34,274 bases of DNA from contig CAJXIT010000003.1 of NCBI GenBank assembly GCA_913054055.1, positions 1 to 34,274 of the forward strand, read 5' to 3'. Source of the stretch: an uncultured Thalassolituus sp. (lineage in GTDB: Bacteria > Pseudomonadota > Gammaproteobacteria > Pseudomonadales > Oceanobacteraceae). Made by a program: the position numbers and the translations under genes. Shown one piece after another: positions 8,157-16,080 of the stretch. Positions within the stretch are counted from its first letter, which is position 1. Each line of letters begins with the position of its first letter. Below the pieces are notes generated by a model. The model searched no databases. It was not told where the DNA came from and saw only the letters and a list, made by a program, of their open reading frames with translations.

Positions 8157-8714
8157 CTACCTCCCCGAACTCATGATTGTATTGGGTGCTTGATGAAACA
8201 CGTTTAAATGATCGGCTAACTGGTCTAAGCGATATTTAATTTTATGCTGTATCGCATAATTAAAATACATGGCCGATAAAGCCAAAAATAAACCCACCAT
8301 AGTGGGCAAGGTAGCTTTGTAAATGCCTGATCCCATGGCCTTGGCGTCACTGTTACCCGTTAATGATATAATTTCAAACACACCCAGCATGCCAGTCACT
8401 GTGCCCAATAAGCCAAGTAATGGGCATACCGCGATTAACACTTTAATGGTTGAACAACCTCGCTCTAGGGATTGTTTACTTTCGGATATTAAACATTCAC
8501 GTATTTTATGGGCGTTCCAAGAGTATTGATCCGATCGTTTCATCCAGCTTGTCACCGACATATTTACACGTGATGGAAATTCGAACTGAATAAACAGAAA
8601 ACGCTCAAGAATCAAAAACCACAAAACAAATCCTACCAACAGCAATACTGTGACAACGGGGCCGCCATTAAAAAAGAACTGTTGCCAGGTATTAAGGTTA
8701 AAAATATCAAACAT
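8157..8714 (-). CDS. exbB: ExbB/TolQ/MotA-family proton channel subunit of operon 1
   Basis: Inner-membrane channel subunit of 185 residues. Membrane helix 1 lies at about 19-37, the signature CPLLGLLGTVTGM is at 97-109 at the start of helix 2, and the third helix is at about 130-152. Its short length fits ExbB2 rather than ExbB1 or TolQ. The ATG at 8714 overlaps the stop of the preceding ttpC-like gene by one base (TGATG), indicating translational coupling; an in-frame TTG one codon earlier is less likely. It should form a multimeric ring with ExbD at its centre. Family assignment is secure. Confidence 0.93.
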   Translation of the reverse strand: MFDIFNLNTWQQFFFNGGPVVTVLLLVGFVLWFLILERFLFIQFEFPSRVNMSVTSWMKRSDQYSWNAHKIRECLISESKQSLERGCSTIKVLIAVCPLLGLLGTVTGMLGVFEIISLTGNSDAKAMGSGIYKATLPTMVGLFLALSAMYFNYAIQHKIKYRLDQLADHLNVFHQAPNTIMSSGR

Positions 8715-10183
8715 CAATCAGAATCCTTATGACCCATAATCAATTGATTTGACTCACGATCCTTGGCCAAAATCCCTGCACTTTGTTCATCTAAAATTTG
8801 CAGTAATACTTTACTGAATGAAACCAACAAGTTGTGACTTAATAACAGCGGAATCGCCACGGTTAACCCTAATACAGTGGTGACCAGTGCTTGTGAAATA
8901 CCCCCCGCCATTAATTTTGCATCACCGCTTCCAAATAAACTGATGCTTTGGAAAGTGGCGATCATTCCTATCACGGTACCTAATAATCCTAATAACGGCG
9001 CAATGGCTGAAAATAATTTAATAAGGCTATGCCCCTGCTCCAGTTTAGGCAGCTCTTTTAAAATGGCCTCATCCAGTGCTAGCTGTAAACTTTCATCATC
9101 TTGTTTGCTGGTTTGATCAAGCTGCTGAACTTTATGATATACACGCCCTAGTGGGTTATTCGTTTGAATATTCGAAAGATCTTTTAATTGGTCCTGAGTT
9201 TTCAGCCATGTAAGCGTTAAGTACACCAGTCGATAAATGATGAGCAGCAATCCTATAATGCCTAAAGTTACGATGGCAAAACCCACTTCCTTACCTTGCA
9301 ATAAGCGCTCGTAAATACTGGGGGTTTGTCCAAGGATGGCCAGTAAATCACCTCGGCTTGGATCGATAATCGCCGCTTCTGTATGGTGTGTATTTTCTGC
9401 GTGTAAAGCTGAATCATGAACACTTTCGCTGAAGTCCTGCATCACCCCTTGCTCAACTGGTTGCTGGTCAATCACTAACAGTTCTTGGTTTTGTGGAACG
9501 TAGCGTAAAAATTGGCCTTCAGAGAACAAACTAAATGTTCCTAAGCGAATCACGGTTTGTTGCTTGGCTTTCCCTTGCCCATTAATAACGTTCCCATTAA
9601 ATGCCGTGTGCTTACCAGCTTCTGTCATTTCTTGCATTAACAGCAGCCACATGTCTCGCATATCTTCGATACTGGCTAGCTCACCATCGGATTGTAATGC
9701 ATCTAACTGTGACTCACGTTTTGGAAATTGAGAGTGCACCAACGAGTCTTTCATGCGTGCAATAAAGTCTCCGCTAAACTGCTTATAAATACTATGAATA
9801 TCACCAAGTTCTTCACTGTGTTTATCTAACTTATTTTGTAATACATCAATTTCTTTCTGCTGTTGATCTGTTATACGGACCAAAGGATTCGCTATTTTTT
9901 GCTGCTGAGTGAACTCGGCCTTCGCTTCTTTCACTAACTGCTTTTGCTGGTTTCGATTCACCATAAAGGCTTCTTCACGGGCTTGGTAAATCAACTTTTC
10001 TTTTTCTTTTAGGTTTCGAGTGCGTTCTAGCAGTTCATCCAAATTGATAATTTCCGAATGATCGATCACCTTGCTTTCATCTGGTTTATTAACAGAGGTT
10101 ACCGGCTCTTTAGCCATCACGTCTGTTACAAGCAATATCATAAGTAAGGAAGAAGCATATATAGAAGATTTGATCTTTAGCAT
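8714..10183 (-). CDS. TtpC-like ExbB-family protein with periplasmic coiled coil, operon 1
   Basis: A large ExbB-domain protein of 489 residues. A signal or anchor sequence at 1-24 is followed by an Arg/Glu/Gln-rich coiled coil at about 45-125 and a mixed domain up to 290. Membrane helix 1 is at 301-323, and a conserved ExbB core is at 390-455 with APLLGLLGTVIGM and GGISQALVTTVLGL. This is the architecture of TtpC, a component shown in Vibrio to be needed for TonB2-dependent uptake in addition to ExbB2-ExbD2-TonB2. The long periplasmic part is thought to reach toward the outer membrane or its receptors. It starts one base after the DUF3450 stop and overlaps exbB by one base. Confidence 0.88.
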   Translation of the reverse strand: MLKIKSSIYASSLLMILLVTDVMAKEPVTSVNKPDESKVIDHSEIINLDELLERTRNLKEKEKLIYQAREEAFMVNRNQQKQLVKEAKAEFTQQQKIANPLVRITDQQQKEIDVLQNKLDKHSEELGDIHSIYKQFSGDFIARMKDSLVHSQFPKRESQLDALQSDGELASIEDMRDMWLLLMQEMTEAGKHTAFNGNVINGQGKAKQQTVIRLGTFSLFSEGQFLRYVPQNQELLVIDQQPVEQGVMQDFSESVHDSALHAENTHHTEAAIIDPSRGDLLAILGQTPSIYERLLQGKEVGFAIVTLGIIGLLLIIYRLVYLTLTWLKTQDQLKDLSNIQTNNPLGRVYHKVQQLDQTSKQDDESLQLALDEAILKELPKLEQGHSLIKLFSAIAPLLGLLGTVIGMIATFQSISLFGSGDAKLMAGGISQALVTTVLGLTVAIPLLLSHNLLVSFSKVLLQILDEQSAGILAKDRESNQLIMGHKDSD

Positions 10184-10184
10184 A

Positions 10185-10985
10185 TTAACGCCCCCCTTTC
10201 GTTAAATGTGTATTGTCTAGATTCACAGATAGTGGCAGCTCTAATAATTCAGGGGCCGCTTTTTTAGAGGCGATGCGCATGGCTTTTCGAATATTTAATT
10301 GATATTGATTATCGAGCACTTGCCAACCTTCTTGCGCTTGATTCCAAGTGGCACTGATCTGTGCATCCATCGTCTGAAAATATAAATTGCTTCTACCGAT
10401 CCTTAAAACCTGTACCGATAACGTTTCATCATTAACCACAACATTATCTCGATATACTTCTAAGTCGTAGTTGTAATCATTTTCTGCTTGATACATTTCC
10501 ATCACACGGCGATATTTTTCAGAAATTGACACTGAACTTGACGCCAATAATTGTGTGAGTTTATCCACGGCGGTTAATCGCTGCTGTTTACGAAATGGCA
10601 AATCCAATTTTATAAATTGCTCTAAGGTACTGACCATTTTACGTAATAAAGGTAAAAGCTGCTGCTTGGTAATAATGATGTCTTTGATTTGCTGCTCAAG
10701 GCTCGCCATTTCAACACGTTGCTCCCCTTGCAAAGTGCGTAGCTCTTCGTTGTATGACTTTTGATATTCAGACTTTTTCAATAAGGCTTGATATTGATCC
10801 AATAGCTGATCGGTTTCACTGGCCAATTGATTGACCTTAGCCTGACTTGACCGCCCTAAATTTAGAGTTTGCTCGGTATGATTCAAACTGTCGTTTAAGG
10901 TGTCTTTTGACTGTGCTAGCTGTGCATTAACCGGAAGGGCTAAAAAGAGAATCGCTAGCCGGATGATTATTTTTATACGCAACAT
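10185..10985 (-). CDS. DUF3450 periplasmic coiled-coil protein, operon 1
   Basis: First gene of TonB2 operon 1. I start it at the ATG at 10985, giving 266 residues with a clean signal peptide (RIKIIIRLAILFLALPVNAQ); an in-frame ATG at 11030 would add 15 residues, and neither has a good ribosome binding site. After the signal come long coiled-coil helices (about residues 25-125) rich in Gln and Glu, then LPFRKQQRLTAVDKLTQLL and SEKYRRVMEMYQAENDYNYD, which are hallmarks of DUF3450, then a beta-rich end with VLRIGRSNLYFQTMD. The domain is almost always encoded beside ttpC-type genes. Its molecular role is unknown; a periplasmic partner of the TtpC coiled coil is the natural inference. Confidence 0.85.
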   Translation of the reverse strand: MLRIKIIIRLAILFLALPVNAQLAQSKDTLNDSLNHTEQTLNLGRSSQAKVNQLASETDQLLDQYQALLKKSEYQKSYNEELRTLQGEQRVEMASLEQQIKDIIITKQQLLPLLRKMVSTLEQFIKLDLPFRKQQRLTAVDKLTQLLASSSVSISEKYRRVMEMYQAENDYNYDLEVYRDNVVVNDETLSVQVLRIGRSNLYFQTMDAQISATWNQAQEGWQVLDNQYQLNIRKAMRIASKKAAPELLELPLSVNLDNTHLTKGGR

Positions 10986-11113
10986 AGATATATTTAACCT
11001 AGAAATAAAACCACTATATCCATCAATCATGACATAAAGCTGAACGATTAGTAAATGTCAGGCAATAACAGTTTAAGTGGCGATATTTCAGGTGAAACAC
11101 ATCAAAGAAGACA

Positions 11114-11144
11114 CTGCCCACTGGCTTTAAAAGACAGAGGGCAG
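11114..11144. terminator. Imperfect hairpin after the Old Yellow Enzyme gene
   Basis: CTGCCC and GGGCAG pair at the ends, with an inner CTG/CAG step and an A-A mismatch. It lies 20 bases beyond the stop of the minus-strand gene at 11165 and upstream of TonB operon 1. There is no T-run, so its terminator role is tentative. Confidence 0.35.
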
Positions 11145-11164
11145 GCATTTGAGACTAACGAAAG

Positions 11165-12430
11165 TTAGGCACGTCTTTTTCTGAAGGCATAAATACCTGC
11201 ATTTAAAAGGGTACCAAAGAAAACACCCCATTCACTTAAGTTTGGCTTTGGCTTTTTACCATTTGCCATACGCGCTAACTGGGCTTCGTACCAAGTGATA
11301 TCTAACATGGCCATTTTATCAATGGCTGGCTTGCCAGTGGTTAATTTCTTCAGTTGTTGCTGATGGTTTTCATCGGCAATTAATTTATTTGGAAAGTCAG
11401 GATCCACCGCTGTTGTGCGGGCAATGCCAATGAAATCGGTTGCGCCAGTATCCAATGCTGCTTGCATGGCTTTGGATGATCTAAAGCCTCCGGTTACCAC
11501 CAGTGGCGTATCCACCAGCGCACGTACTTTCTCAGCATACTCAAGGAAGTAAGCTTCACGCGCTATGGTGGATTTTTTCGCATCACTGCCCATCATAGAT
11601 GGGTTTTCATAAGTACCACCTGAAATTTCAATCAGGTCAATGCCCACATCGGCTAATGTTTTTACCACTTGCATGGAATCTTCTTCGGTAAAACCCCCTT
11701 TCATAAAATCAGCCGAGTTTAATTTAATACCAATTGGGAAATCTTCACCCACTTCTTTACGAATAGCATGATAAATAGACAGAACAAAACGCATGCGGTT
11801 TTCTAATGACCCACCCCACTGATCATCTCGCTGATTATGACGAGGCGATAAAAACTGGCTTACCAAGTAACCATGGGCGCCGTGAATTTGAACACCGGTG
11901 AACCCTGCTTGCTTAGACAATTTTGCAGCCGTGGCAAATTTTTGAATAATGACCAGAATTTCGTCTTCAGTCAGGGCACGAGGTTTATTAAACCCTTTCT
12001 CTAAACCACGGGTTAAAGCAATGGCTGAAGGTGCCACCGGCACATCCACAATAAAGTTAGGAATTTGCTTACCCGGATGATTTAACTGAGGCCAAATATG
12101 CGAGCCATTTTTCTTACCTGCCTGAGCCCAGTTTTTAAATTCGGTTAAATCACTTTTTTCATCTAGTACAACATTTTTAGGTTCGCCCAGTGCGCCGCGA
12201 TCAACCATCACGTTACCTGTCATTGACAAGCCAATGCCACCCTCAGCCCAGCGACCATACAGTTTGGCTAAACCTGGCTTAGGGTCATGGGCTTTGGTCC
12301 CTAATTGCTCACTCATGGCTGACTTAAACAATCGATTCTTGATGGTCTGGCCATTTTTAAGAGTAAAACTGGTGCCTAATTTGGCGGTGTTTTTATTGTC
12401 TACAGCACTGGCTGCGGCTTGCTCTGTCAT
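11165..12430 (-). CDS. NADH:flavin oxidoreductase, Old Yellow Enzyme family
   Basis: An FMN-dependent TIM-barrel ene-reductase of 421 residues that reduces activated C=C bonds or related electrophiles with NAD(P)H. Key signs are KNRLFKSAMSE near the N-terminus, WPQLNHPGKQ, the substrate-binding HGAH at residues 183-186 followed by GYLVSQFLSP, then QWGGSLENRMRF, and VVTGGFRS plus FIGIAR near the phosphate-binding end. The C-terminus carries a short hydrophobic-basic tail (GTLLNAGIYAFRKRRA). I prefer the ATG at 12430 because GGAG sits 6 bases before it; an ATG at 12451 would add seven residues. Directly upstream lie a shared operator-like motif and a broken TetR gene, the usual NemR/NemA-type arrangement. 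Confidence 0.9.
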   Translation of the reverse strand: MTEQAAASAVDNKNTAKLGTSFTLKNGQTIKNRLFKSAMSEQLGTKAHDPKPGLAKLYGRWAEGGIGLSMTGNVMVDRGALGEPKNVVLDEKSDLTEFKNWAQAGKKNGSHIWPQLNHPGKQIPNFIVDVPVAPSAIALTRGLEKGFNKPRALTEDEILVIIQKFATAAKLSKQAGFTGVQIHGAHGYLVSQFLSPRHNQRDDQWGGSLENRMRFVLSIYHAIRKEVGEDFPIGIKLNSADFMKGGFTEEDSMQVVKTLADVGIDLIEISGGTYENPSMMGSDAKKSTIAREAYFLEYAEKVRALVDTPLVVTGGFRSSKAMQAALDTGATDFIGIARTTAVDPDFPNKLIADENHQQQLKKLTTGKPAIDKMAMLDITWYEAQLARMANGKKPKPNLSEWGVFFGTLLNAGIYAFRKRRA

Positions 12431-12454
12431 CTTATTCTCCATTATGGCCATTTA

Positions 12455-12467
12455 GACCGATCGTCTT
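12455..12467. promoter_or_regulatory. Probable TetR-type operator, copy 1
   Basis: The 13-mer GACCGATCGTCTT lies 24 bases upstream of the Old Yellow Enzyme start and is repeated exactly at 13153-13165 before the tetR gene. It contains the palindrome CGATCG and GAC-N5-GTC half sites. The shared position before regulator and target suggests the binding site of the neighbouring TetR protein. Confidence 0.6.
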
Positions 12468-12527
12468 TTAATTAGGTAAAATAAAACCCACATTCGGGTT
12501 AAAACTTCAGTTTGCTTGGTTAAACAG

Positions 12528-13139
12528 TCATTCAGATTGTGGTTTCAGCAGCCAATCCAGCATTAATTCCATGATTCGTTGCGCAGGTTTGATATTGGCA
12601 GACATTTTCATTTTAATCAGCGCCCCTTCCCAAGTGGCCCAATAGACACCGGCTATTGAACTGGCGTTTAAATCATTTCTGATTTCACCAGACTGCTGGC
12701 CTTTCTCAAATACTTGAGTAAAAAAGTCATGTCACTGCTGAGCAGCCCGATCCAATTGCACCCTGCACATATGGCTTTCAGCGGAAATTTCAGCCGCCAT
12801 ACTGCCCACTAAACACGACTTTTTAAATTCTGCATCGGCGTAGCGCTGTAAGCTGTATTGGTAAATGGCCCTTAACTGTTCAGCGGGGGTTAAATGCTTG
12901 CCTTCGCCTTCTATATACTCTCGAATCTGACCTAATAAATCTTGGTTATAGTGGCCAATTAACTCGGCTACAAACGCCTCTTTGCTGGCAAAGAAGTTGT
13001 AAAAGGAGCCTTTTGGCACATTCACTTGATCCAGAATCTGCTTGATACCGGTACCGTGATAGCCATGTATGGATAGCTGCTCAATGCCTTCTTGAATCAA
13101 GGCTTCTCTGATGTGCTCACTGCGTCTTGGTCTGTTCAT
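12528..13139 (-). pseudogene. TetR-family regulator interrupted by an in-frame stop
   Basis: The frame starts at the ATG at 13139 and encodes a typical TetR helix-turn-helix at about residues 10-52 (TGIKQILDQVNVPKGSFYNFF). It meets TGA at 12732-12734 after 135 codons. The same frame then continues without interruption for 67 more codons, with convincing TetR ligand-domain sequence (FFTQVFEKGQQSGEI, ATWEGALIKMKMS), to a second TGA at 12528-12530. The total of about 203 codons is the normal family length. The stop sits where relatives usually have Trp, so one base change (TGG to TGA) explains it. Effects could be loss of repression of the Old Yellow Enzyme gene, a truncated product, or a sequencing error. 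The operator motif lies 14 bases upstream of the start. Confidence 0.85.
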
Positions 13140-13152
13140 ACTATTACTTTAT

Positions 13153-13165
13153 GACCGATCGTCTT
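13153..13165. promoter_or_regulatory. Probable TetR-type operator, copy 2
   Basis: Second exact copy of GACCGATCGTCTT, located 14 bases upstream of the tetR start, consistent with autoregulation. A poorer relative (ATGATTGATCGTCCTT, around 14218-14233) lies upstream of the hydroxylase gene. Confidence 0.6.
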
Positions 13166-13225
13166 GGAATGAAAGCCATAATATGAAATGAGGGTAAAAA
13201 TGCTCTGTTTCATGAATGGGATAAT

Positions 13226-13260
13226 AGGGCCAAAAAAAGGGGGGTTAACCCTCTAGCCCT
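13226..13260 (-). terminator. Hairpin with T-run after the fatty acid hydroxylase gene
   Basis: On the minus strand a GGGTTAACCC-centred hairpin runs into CCC and seven Ts; an outer AGGGC/GCCCT pairing encloses it. It sits 20 bases beyond the hydroxylase stop and before tetR, so it probably separates the two genes. The inner stem is tight, hence moderate confidence. Confidence 0.5.
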
Positions 13261-13279
13261 TGATAGATCTAGTGCGTGA

Positions 13280-14164
13280 CTATGAATTACTTGGCATTGA
13301 GCCCTGAGCACCGTCCGCAGCTTCCTGCCTGTTTTGATTCACTATGCGCCTAAATTCGTCTTTATAACCGGGTAGTTCAGTGCCCAGGATGCGATCCCAC
13401 CAGGTGAAATACAGACCGTAATTCCCTTTTACCTTCTGGTGATGCATATCGTGATGGGTGGTGGTGGTAAAAACATCTAACGGGCTATCCACCCATTTAT
13501 GATGATGAAACTCAATTCCTGAATGGCCCTGAGCATTACGGAAGATTTGAATCGCAACAAACGTAAACAATACCGAGCCATGGATAGGTATGGCCCATAA
13601 CATAAATGGCACAAACGCCGACATGACAAACGCTTCACCTGGGCCAAAACTGTATGCTGCCCAAGGGGTAGGAGTGCGCGAGAGATGATGTATTTTATGA
13701 AACCATTTGAATAGCTTTGGGTGATGCATACTGCGGTGTGCAAAATAAAAGTAAGTATCGTGTAACAGCAATAACAAAGGCAAAGAAAGCAACGTATACG
13801 CCCAGCCATGGTCTTCGACATTCTCGTAAATTTTTAAATAACCATGAGACATGGCATAGATAACGAACACAGCCACAAAGCCGTAAATACTGGTGGTTAA
13901 TAGTGAAAAGAACACTTCTCGACGGATGTCCGCTTTGCTGGCTGCGCGGGTTTGAATTTTTCGAGACTGCGACCAAGCATTTAAAAACTTGTACAAGACT
14001 AAACTGGTTACCGTAGCAGCAATCAGATACCGCATGGTATCCAAAGTGAACACTGCAAACCAAACATTCAGTTGAAGCATCAGGTATTCGATACCTTGTA
14101 GCTCATATAAATTCGGATCAATCCCCATAGCTTTAGCCTTATTTTTATAATCCAAGAAAAACAT
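13280..14164 (-). CDS. Fatty acid hydroxylase / sterol desaturase family membrane enzyme
   Basis: An integral-membrane di-iron oxygenase of 294 residues. The eight-histidine pattern is present: HDTYFYFAHRSMHH (about 135-148), FHKIHH (155-160), HSGIEFHHH (214-222) and THHDMHH (236-242). Hydrophobic helices lie at about 30-60, 85-105 and 122-135, with two more between the histidine clusters. The family inserts or desaturates at C-H bonds of lipids, using O2 and an electron donor. The lipid substrate cannot be read from sequence. The start is the ATG at 14164; a TTG one codon earlier is in frame. It is a single gene with its own hairpin downstream and a terminator of the upstream gene just before its promoter region. 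Confidence 0.88.
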   Translation of the reverse strand: MFFLDYKNKAKAMGIDPNLYELQGIEYLMLQLNVWFAVFTLDTMRYLIAATVTSLVLYKFLNAWSQSRKIQTRAASKADIRREVFFSLLTTSIYGFVAVFVIYAMSHGYLKIYENVEDHGWAYTLLSLPLLLLLHDTYFYFAHRSMHHPKLFKWFHKIHHLSRTPTPWAAYSFGPGEAFVMSAFVPFMLWAIPIHGSVLFTFVAIQIFRNAQGHSGIEFHHHKWVDSPLDVFTTTTHHDMHHQKVKGNYGLYFTWWDRILGTELPGYKDEFRRIVNQNRQEAADGAQGSMPSNS

Positions 14165-14272
14165 CAAACCCAGATTACCAGCTAAGTATGGTGAAACAAG
14201 GACACTTCATGCCCTTTATGATTGATCGTCCTTAAACGCCCTTTGAATAACTCCCTCACAAAACCTTCATGC

Positions 14273-14306
14273 AAAAAAATGGCCATCCGCTTTCGCGAAT
14301 GACCAC
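14273..14306 (-). terminator. Rho-independent terminator of the PuuD-like gene
   Basis: Read on the minus strand, GTGGTCATTCGC and GCGGATGGCCAT pair along 12 positions, allowing G-U pairs, around a GAAA tetraloop, followed by seven Ts. It lies 25 bases after the stop at 14332. Confidence 0.9.
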
Positions 14307-14331
14307 TCTTTTGGTGTTAATTAAGCTCTAA

Positions 14332-14964
14332 TTAAAGAAACTTAAGAATACCTACGATCACAGCCGTTAGCACCAAGCTGTGTACGATTACGCCGCGCAC
14401 AGTTTCGATTGGGCCCATTTTGCCTTTAAGAGCATTGATCTCTAGAAGCGCAATAACCGCAAGAGCAACCCAAGTTGCTGTTGTACCAGTACCCATTCCG
14501 TAACCACCGAAGTGAGGGCCAGCAAGCATGCAGAATGCCATTGGACCAGAGAATAATACGTTAGTACGAGACGCTAAAAGTGCTTTACCAGCAGCAGTAG
14601 GACCGTCGCCTTCAGCCATGCCTAAAGCAATTTTTTGGTTTGGCCAGATGATTAACCAAACGTTTAAAAACATTAGCGTACCTAATGTACCACCGATCAC
14701 GATGTAATCGTTTAGTGCGCCAGTTTTGATCACGCCAACAAGAAGGATCAAACCTGTTAGGAATGTACCCATTGCGCCCCAACGGAACCACCAAAGTGCT
14801 TCAGGAGCCAATTTAGCTTTTGCATCTTTAAGGGCTTCAGGAGTAGCCGATTTAAAGTAACCGCCTTGGATGAAGTTAAAGTAGTATAAAAGACCGATCC
14901 AAGTCATACCGAATAATAAGTGTCCCCAACGAGACAGCATATTGATTAGTTCCATGATATCCAT
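14332..14964 (-). CDS. PuuD-like membrane protein (urate oxidase N-terminal domain family)
   Basis: An inner-membrane protein of 210 residues with about six hydrophobic helices. The opening WGHLLFGMTWIGLLYYFNFIQG, the WWFRWGAMGTFLTG segment, VWLIIWPNQK and the SRTNVLFSGPMAF stretch match the membrane half of PuuD, the proposed membrane urate hydroxylase. Full PuuD proteins carry a C-terminal cytochrome c domain with CxxCH, and none is present here. No purine-degradation gene is nearby, so urate oxidation should not be assumed; conserved His and Trp residues in the helices suggest haem or quinone chemistry. The ribosome binding site GAGAGGAAA is strong and fixes the start. A perfect FNR-type site lies 122 bases upstream. 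Confidence 0.72.
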   Translation of the reverse strand: MDIMELINMLSRWGHLLFGMTWIGLLYYFNFIQGGYFKSATPEALKDAKAKLAPEALWWFRWGAMGTFLTGLILLVGVIKTGALNDYIVIGGTLGTLMFLNVWLIIWPNQKIALGMAEGDGPTAAGKALLASRTNVLFSGPMAFCMLAGPHFGGYGMGTGTTATWVALAVIALLEINALKGKMGPIETVRGVIVHSLVLTAVIVGILKFL

Positions 14965-15085
14965 AGATTTCCTCTCTTCAATTTTTTATCCCAAAGCATA
15001 AGAAATAAGCTTATTTTTGGGGTTTTTATGATGTGTAGCGTACAGGTGGAAAATAACGGCTAGAGACAAAACAATCAACCAAATT

Positions 15086-15099
15086 TTGATATAAATCAA
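15086..15099. promoter_or_regulatory. FNR/Anr-type binding site
   Basis: TTGATATAAATCAA matches the FNR/Anr consensus TTGAT-N4-ATCAA at every fixed base on both strands. It lies in the 195-base gap upstream of the PuuD-like gene (start 14964), so oxygen-responsive control of that gene is the likely reading. I could not place a convincing -10 element at the ideal distance. Confidence 0.65.
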
Positions 15100-15159
15100 G
15101 GCTTTGCCTGTTATTTGCTCAGTGGCTGAGCATGTTCGGCCCATATGTGCCCAATCAAG

Positions 15160-16080
15160 TTATTTAATCGGTCTTGCTTGCAGCAGATAATATTTCAATA
15201 TCTGCTTATTATATGCCCAACGAAGAAACCAAGCAGTGCCTTTGTACTTCAACCAGTTTCGTTTTTTCCCAGCATTGTCACCCTTGTCTAGGTCTTTAAT
15301 AAAGGCATCTAGCCAGGTTCCAAATGGTATAAACACATGTTCAGACACATCCCAGCTGTCTGTTAGCTCTAACCCTAGCGCTTTCAGGTTCTGCTCATAA
15401 TTAGCCAATGTCATCAGGTTTCCATAAGGGATATGTGACAGCTTGCAAATAAGCCTTAATAGCAAACCATGTAAAGGGTTAGCAATGGCTTTACTCAGCA
15501 ATAAATCGCTTATGGCTAAGATGCCTTGACCCTTCAATCGGCCGGCACAGGTATCTAAATAACGGGATTTATCATTAAAATGGTAAATGCAATCCAAGGC
15601 TAATATTCGGTCAAACTGTCTGGGGAAGGGATTCCACTGTTTGTCATCACAAGCATCTCCCTGTTTAAGGGTATAAGTTTGAATGCCATGCTCTTTCACC
15701 AAATTCAAAGCCAATTGAGTTTGGCTTTGAGAGTAGTTAATGCCATATAAATGCTTAACCCCATATCGTGCATGCCACACCAACAACTGATCACCGCAAC
15801 CAAACCCAGTGTCTAAGACCACATGGTCTTCACTTAATTGATTCAGTTTTGCCAAGTTAGCCAACTGCATGGCTAATTCTGAACAGGCATGGGCATAAGA
15901 TAATTGATCAGAAGGGGTTTCTATTTGGCCTTGTGGGTTTAATTGCCAATAACCTAAATTGCCCCAAGACGTTTCTCGTTTGAACGAGCTTGGGTTTAAA
16001 TTCAGCTGTAAATCTTCTAAATCATAAAACTCGTCAATGGGCGATGCCAGTTTACAGCCCTCTTTGTCTGTGGCGCTCAC
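15160..16080 (-). CDS. SAM-dependent methyltransferase (class I)
   Basis: A cytoplasmic Rossmann-fold methyltransferase of 306 residues. The SAM-binding motif I is VLDTGFGCGDQ at 88-98, the next strand is LYGINYSQSQ, and the motif IV region is FDRILALDCIYHF. The C-terminal part (SHIPYGNLMTLANYEQNL, EHVFIPFGTWLDAF) resembles small-molecule or lipid methyltransferases of the cyclopropane synthase/UbiE type. The start codon is GTG at 16080; its GTGA overlaps the stop of the FAD oxidoreductase gene by 4 bases, so the two are translationally coupled. The partner suggests a redox-plus-methylation step on one substrate, possibly a lipid. The substrate is inference only. Confidence 0.82.
   Translation of the reverse strand: MSATDKEGCKLASPIDEFYDLEDLQLNLNPSSFKRETSWGNLGYWQLNPQGQIETPSDQLSYAHACSELAMQLANLAKLNQLSEDHVVLDTGFGCGDQLLVWHARYGVKHLYGINYSQSQTQLALNLVKEHGIQTYTLKQGDACDDKQWNPFPRQFDRILALDCIYHFNDKSRYLDTCAGRLKGQGILAISDLLLSKAIANPLHGLLLRLICKLSHIPYGNLMTLANYEQNLKALGLELTDSWDVSEHVFIPFGTWLDAFIKDLDKGDNAGKKRNWLKYKGTAWFLRWAYNKQILKYYLLQARPIK

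Noticed and set aside
8323-9116. Plus-strand open frames opposite exbB and ttpC-like genes, with similar ones at 29824-30033 and 30394-30633
   Set aside because: They recur in both operons only because the conserved ExbB core is read on the wrong strand; composition and placement do not support real genes.
10986-11164. Search for a Pho box before TonB operon 1
   Set aside because: ATGTCA-like words occur, but none in a 7-4-7 arrangement on the proper strand, so I do not claim Pho control for operon 1.
12732-12734. Possible selenocysteine codon in the tetR frame
   Set aside because: TetR proteins have Trp, not Cys, at this place and no selenocysteine-type stem-loop is evident; a nonsense change is simpler.
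13477-14063. Two overlapping minus-strand frames inside the hydroxylase gene
   Set aside because: They are shadows in other frames of a well-supported di-iron membrane enzyme and have no recognisable domain.
14218-14233. Third copy of the TetR operator before the hydroxylase gene
   Set aside because: It differs at the key ACC positions and has an extra C; similarity could be chance.
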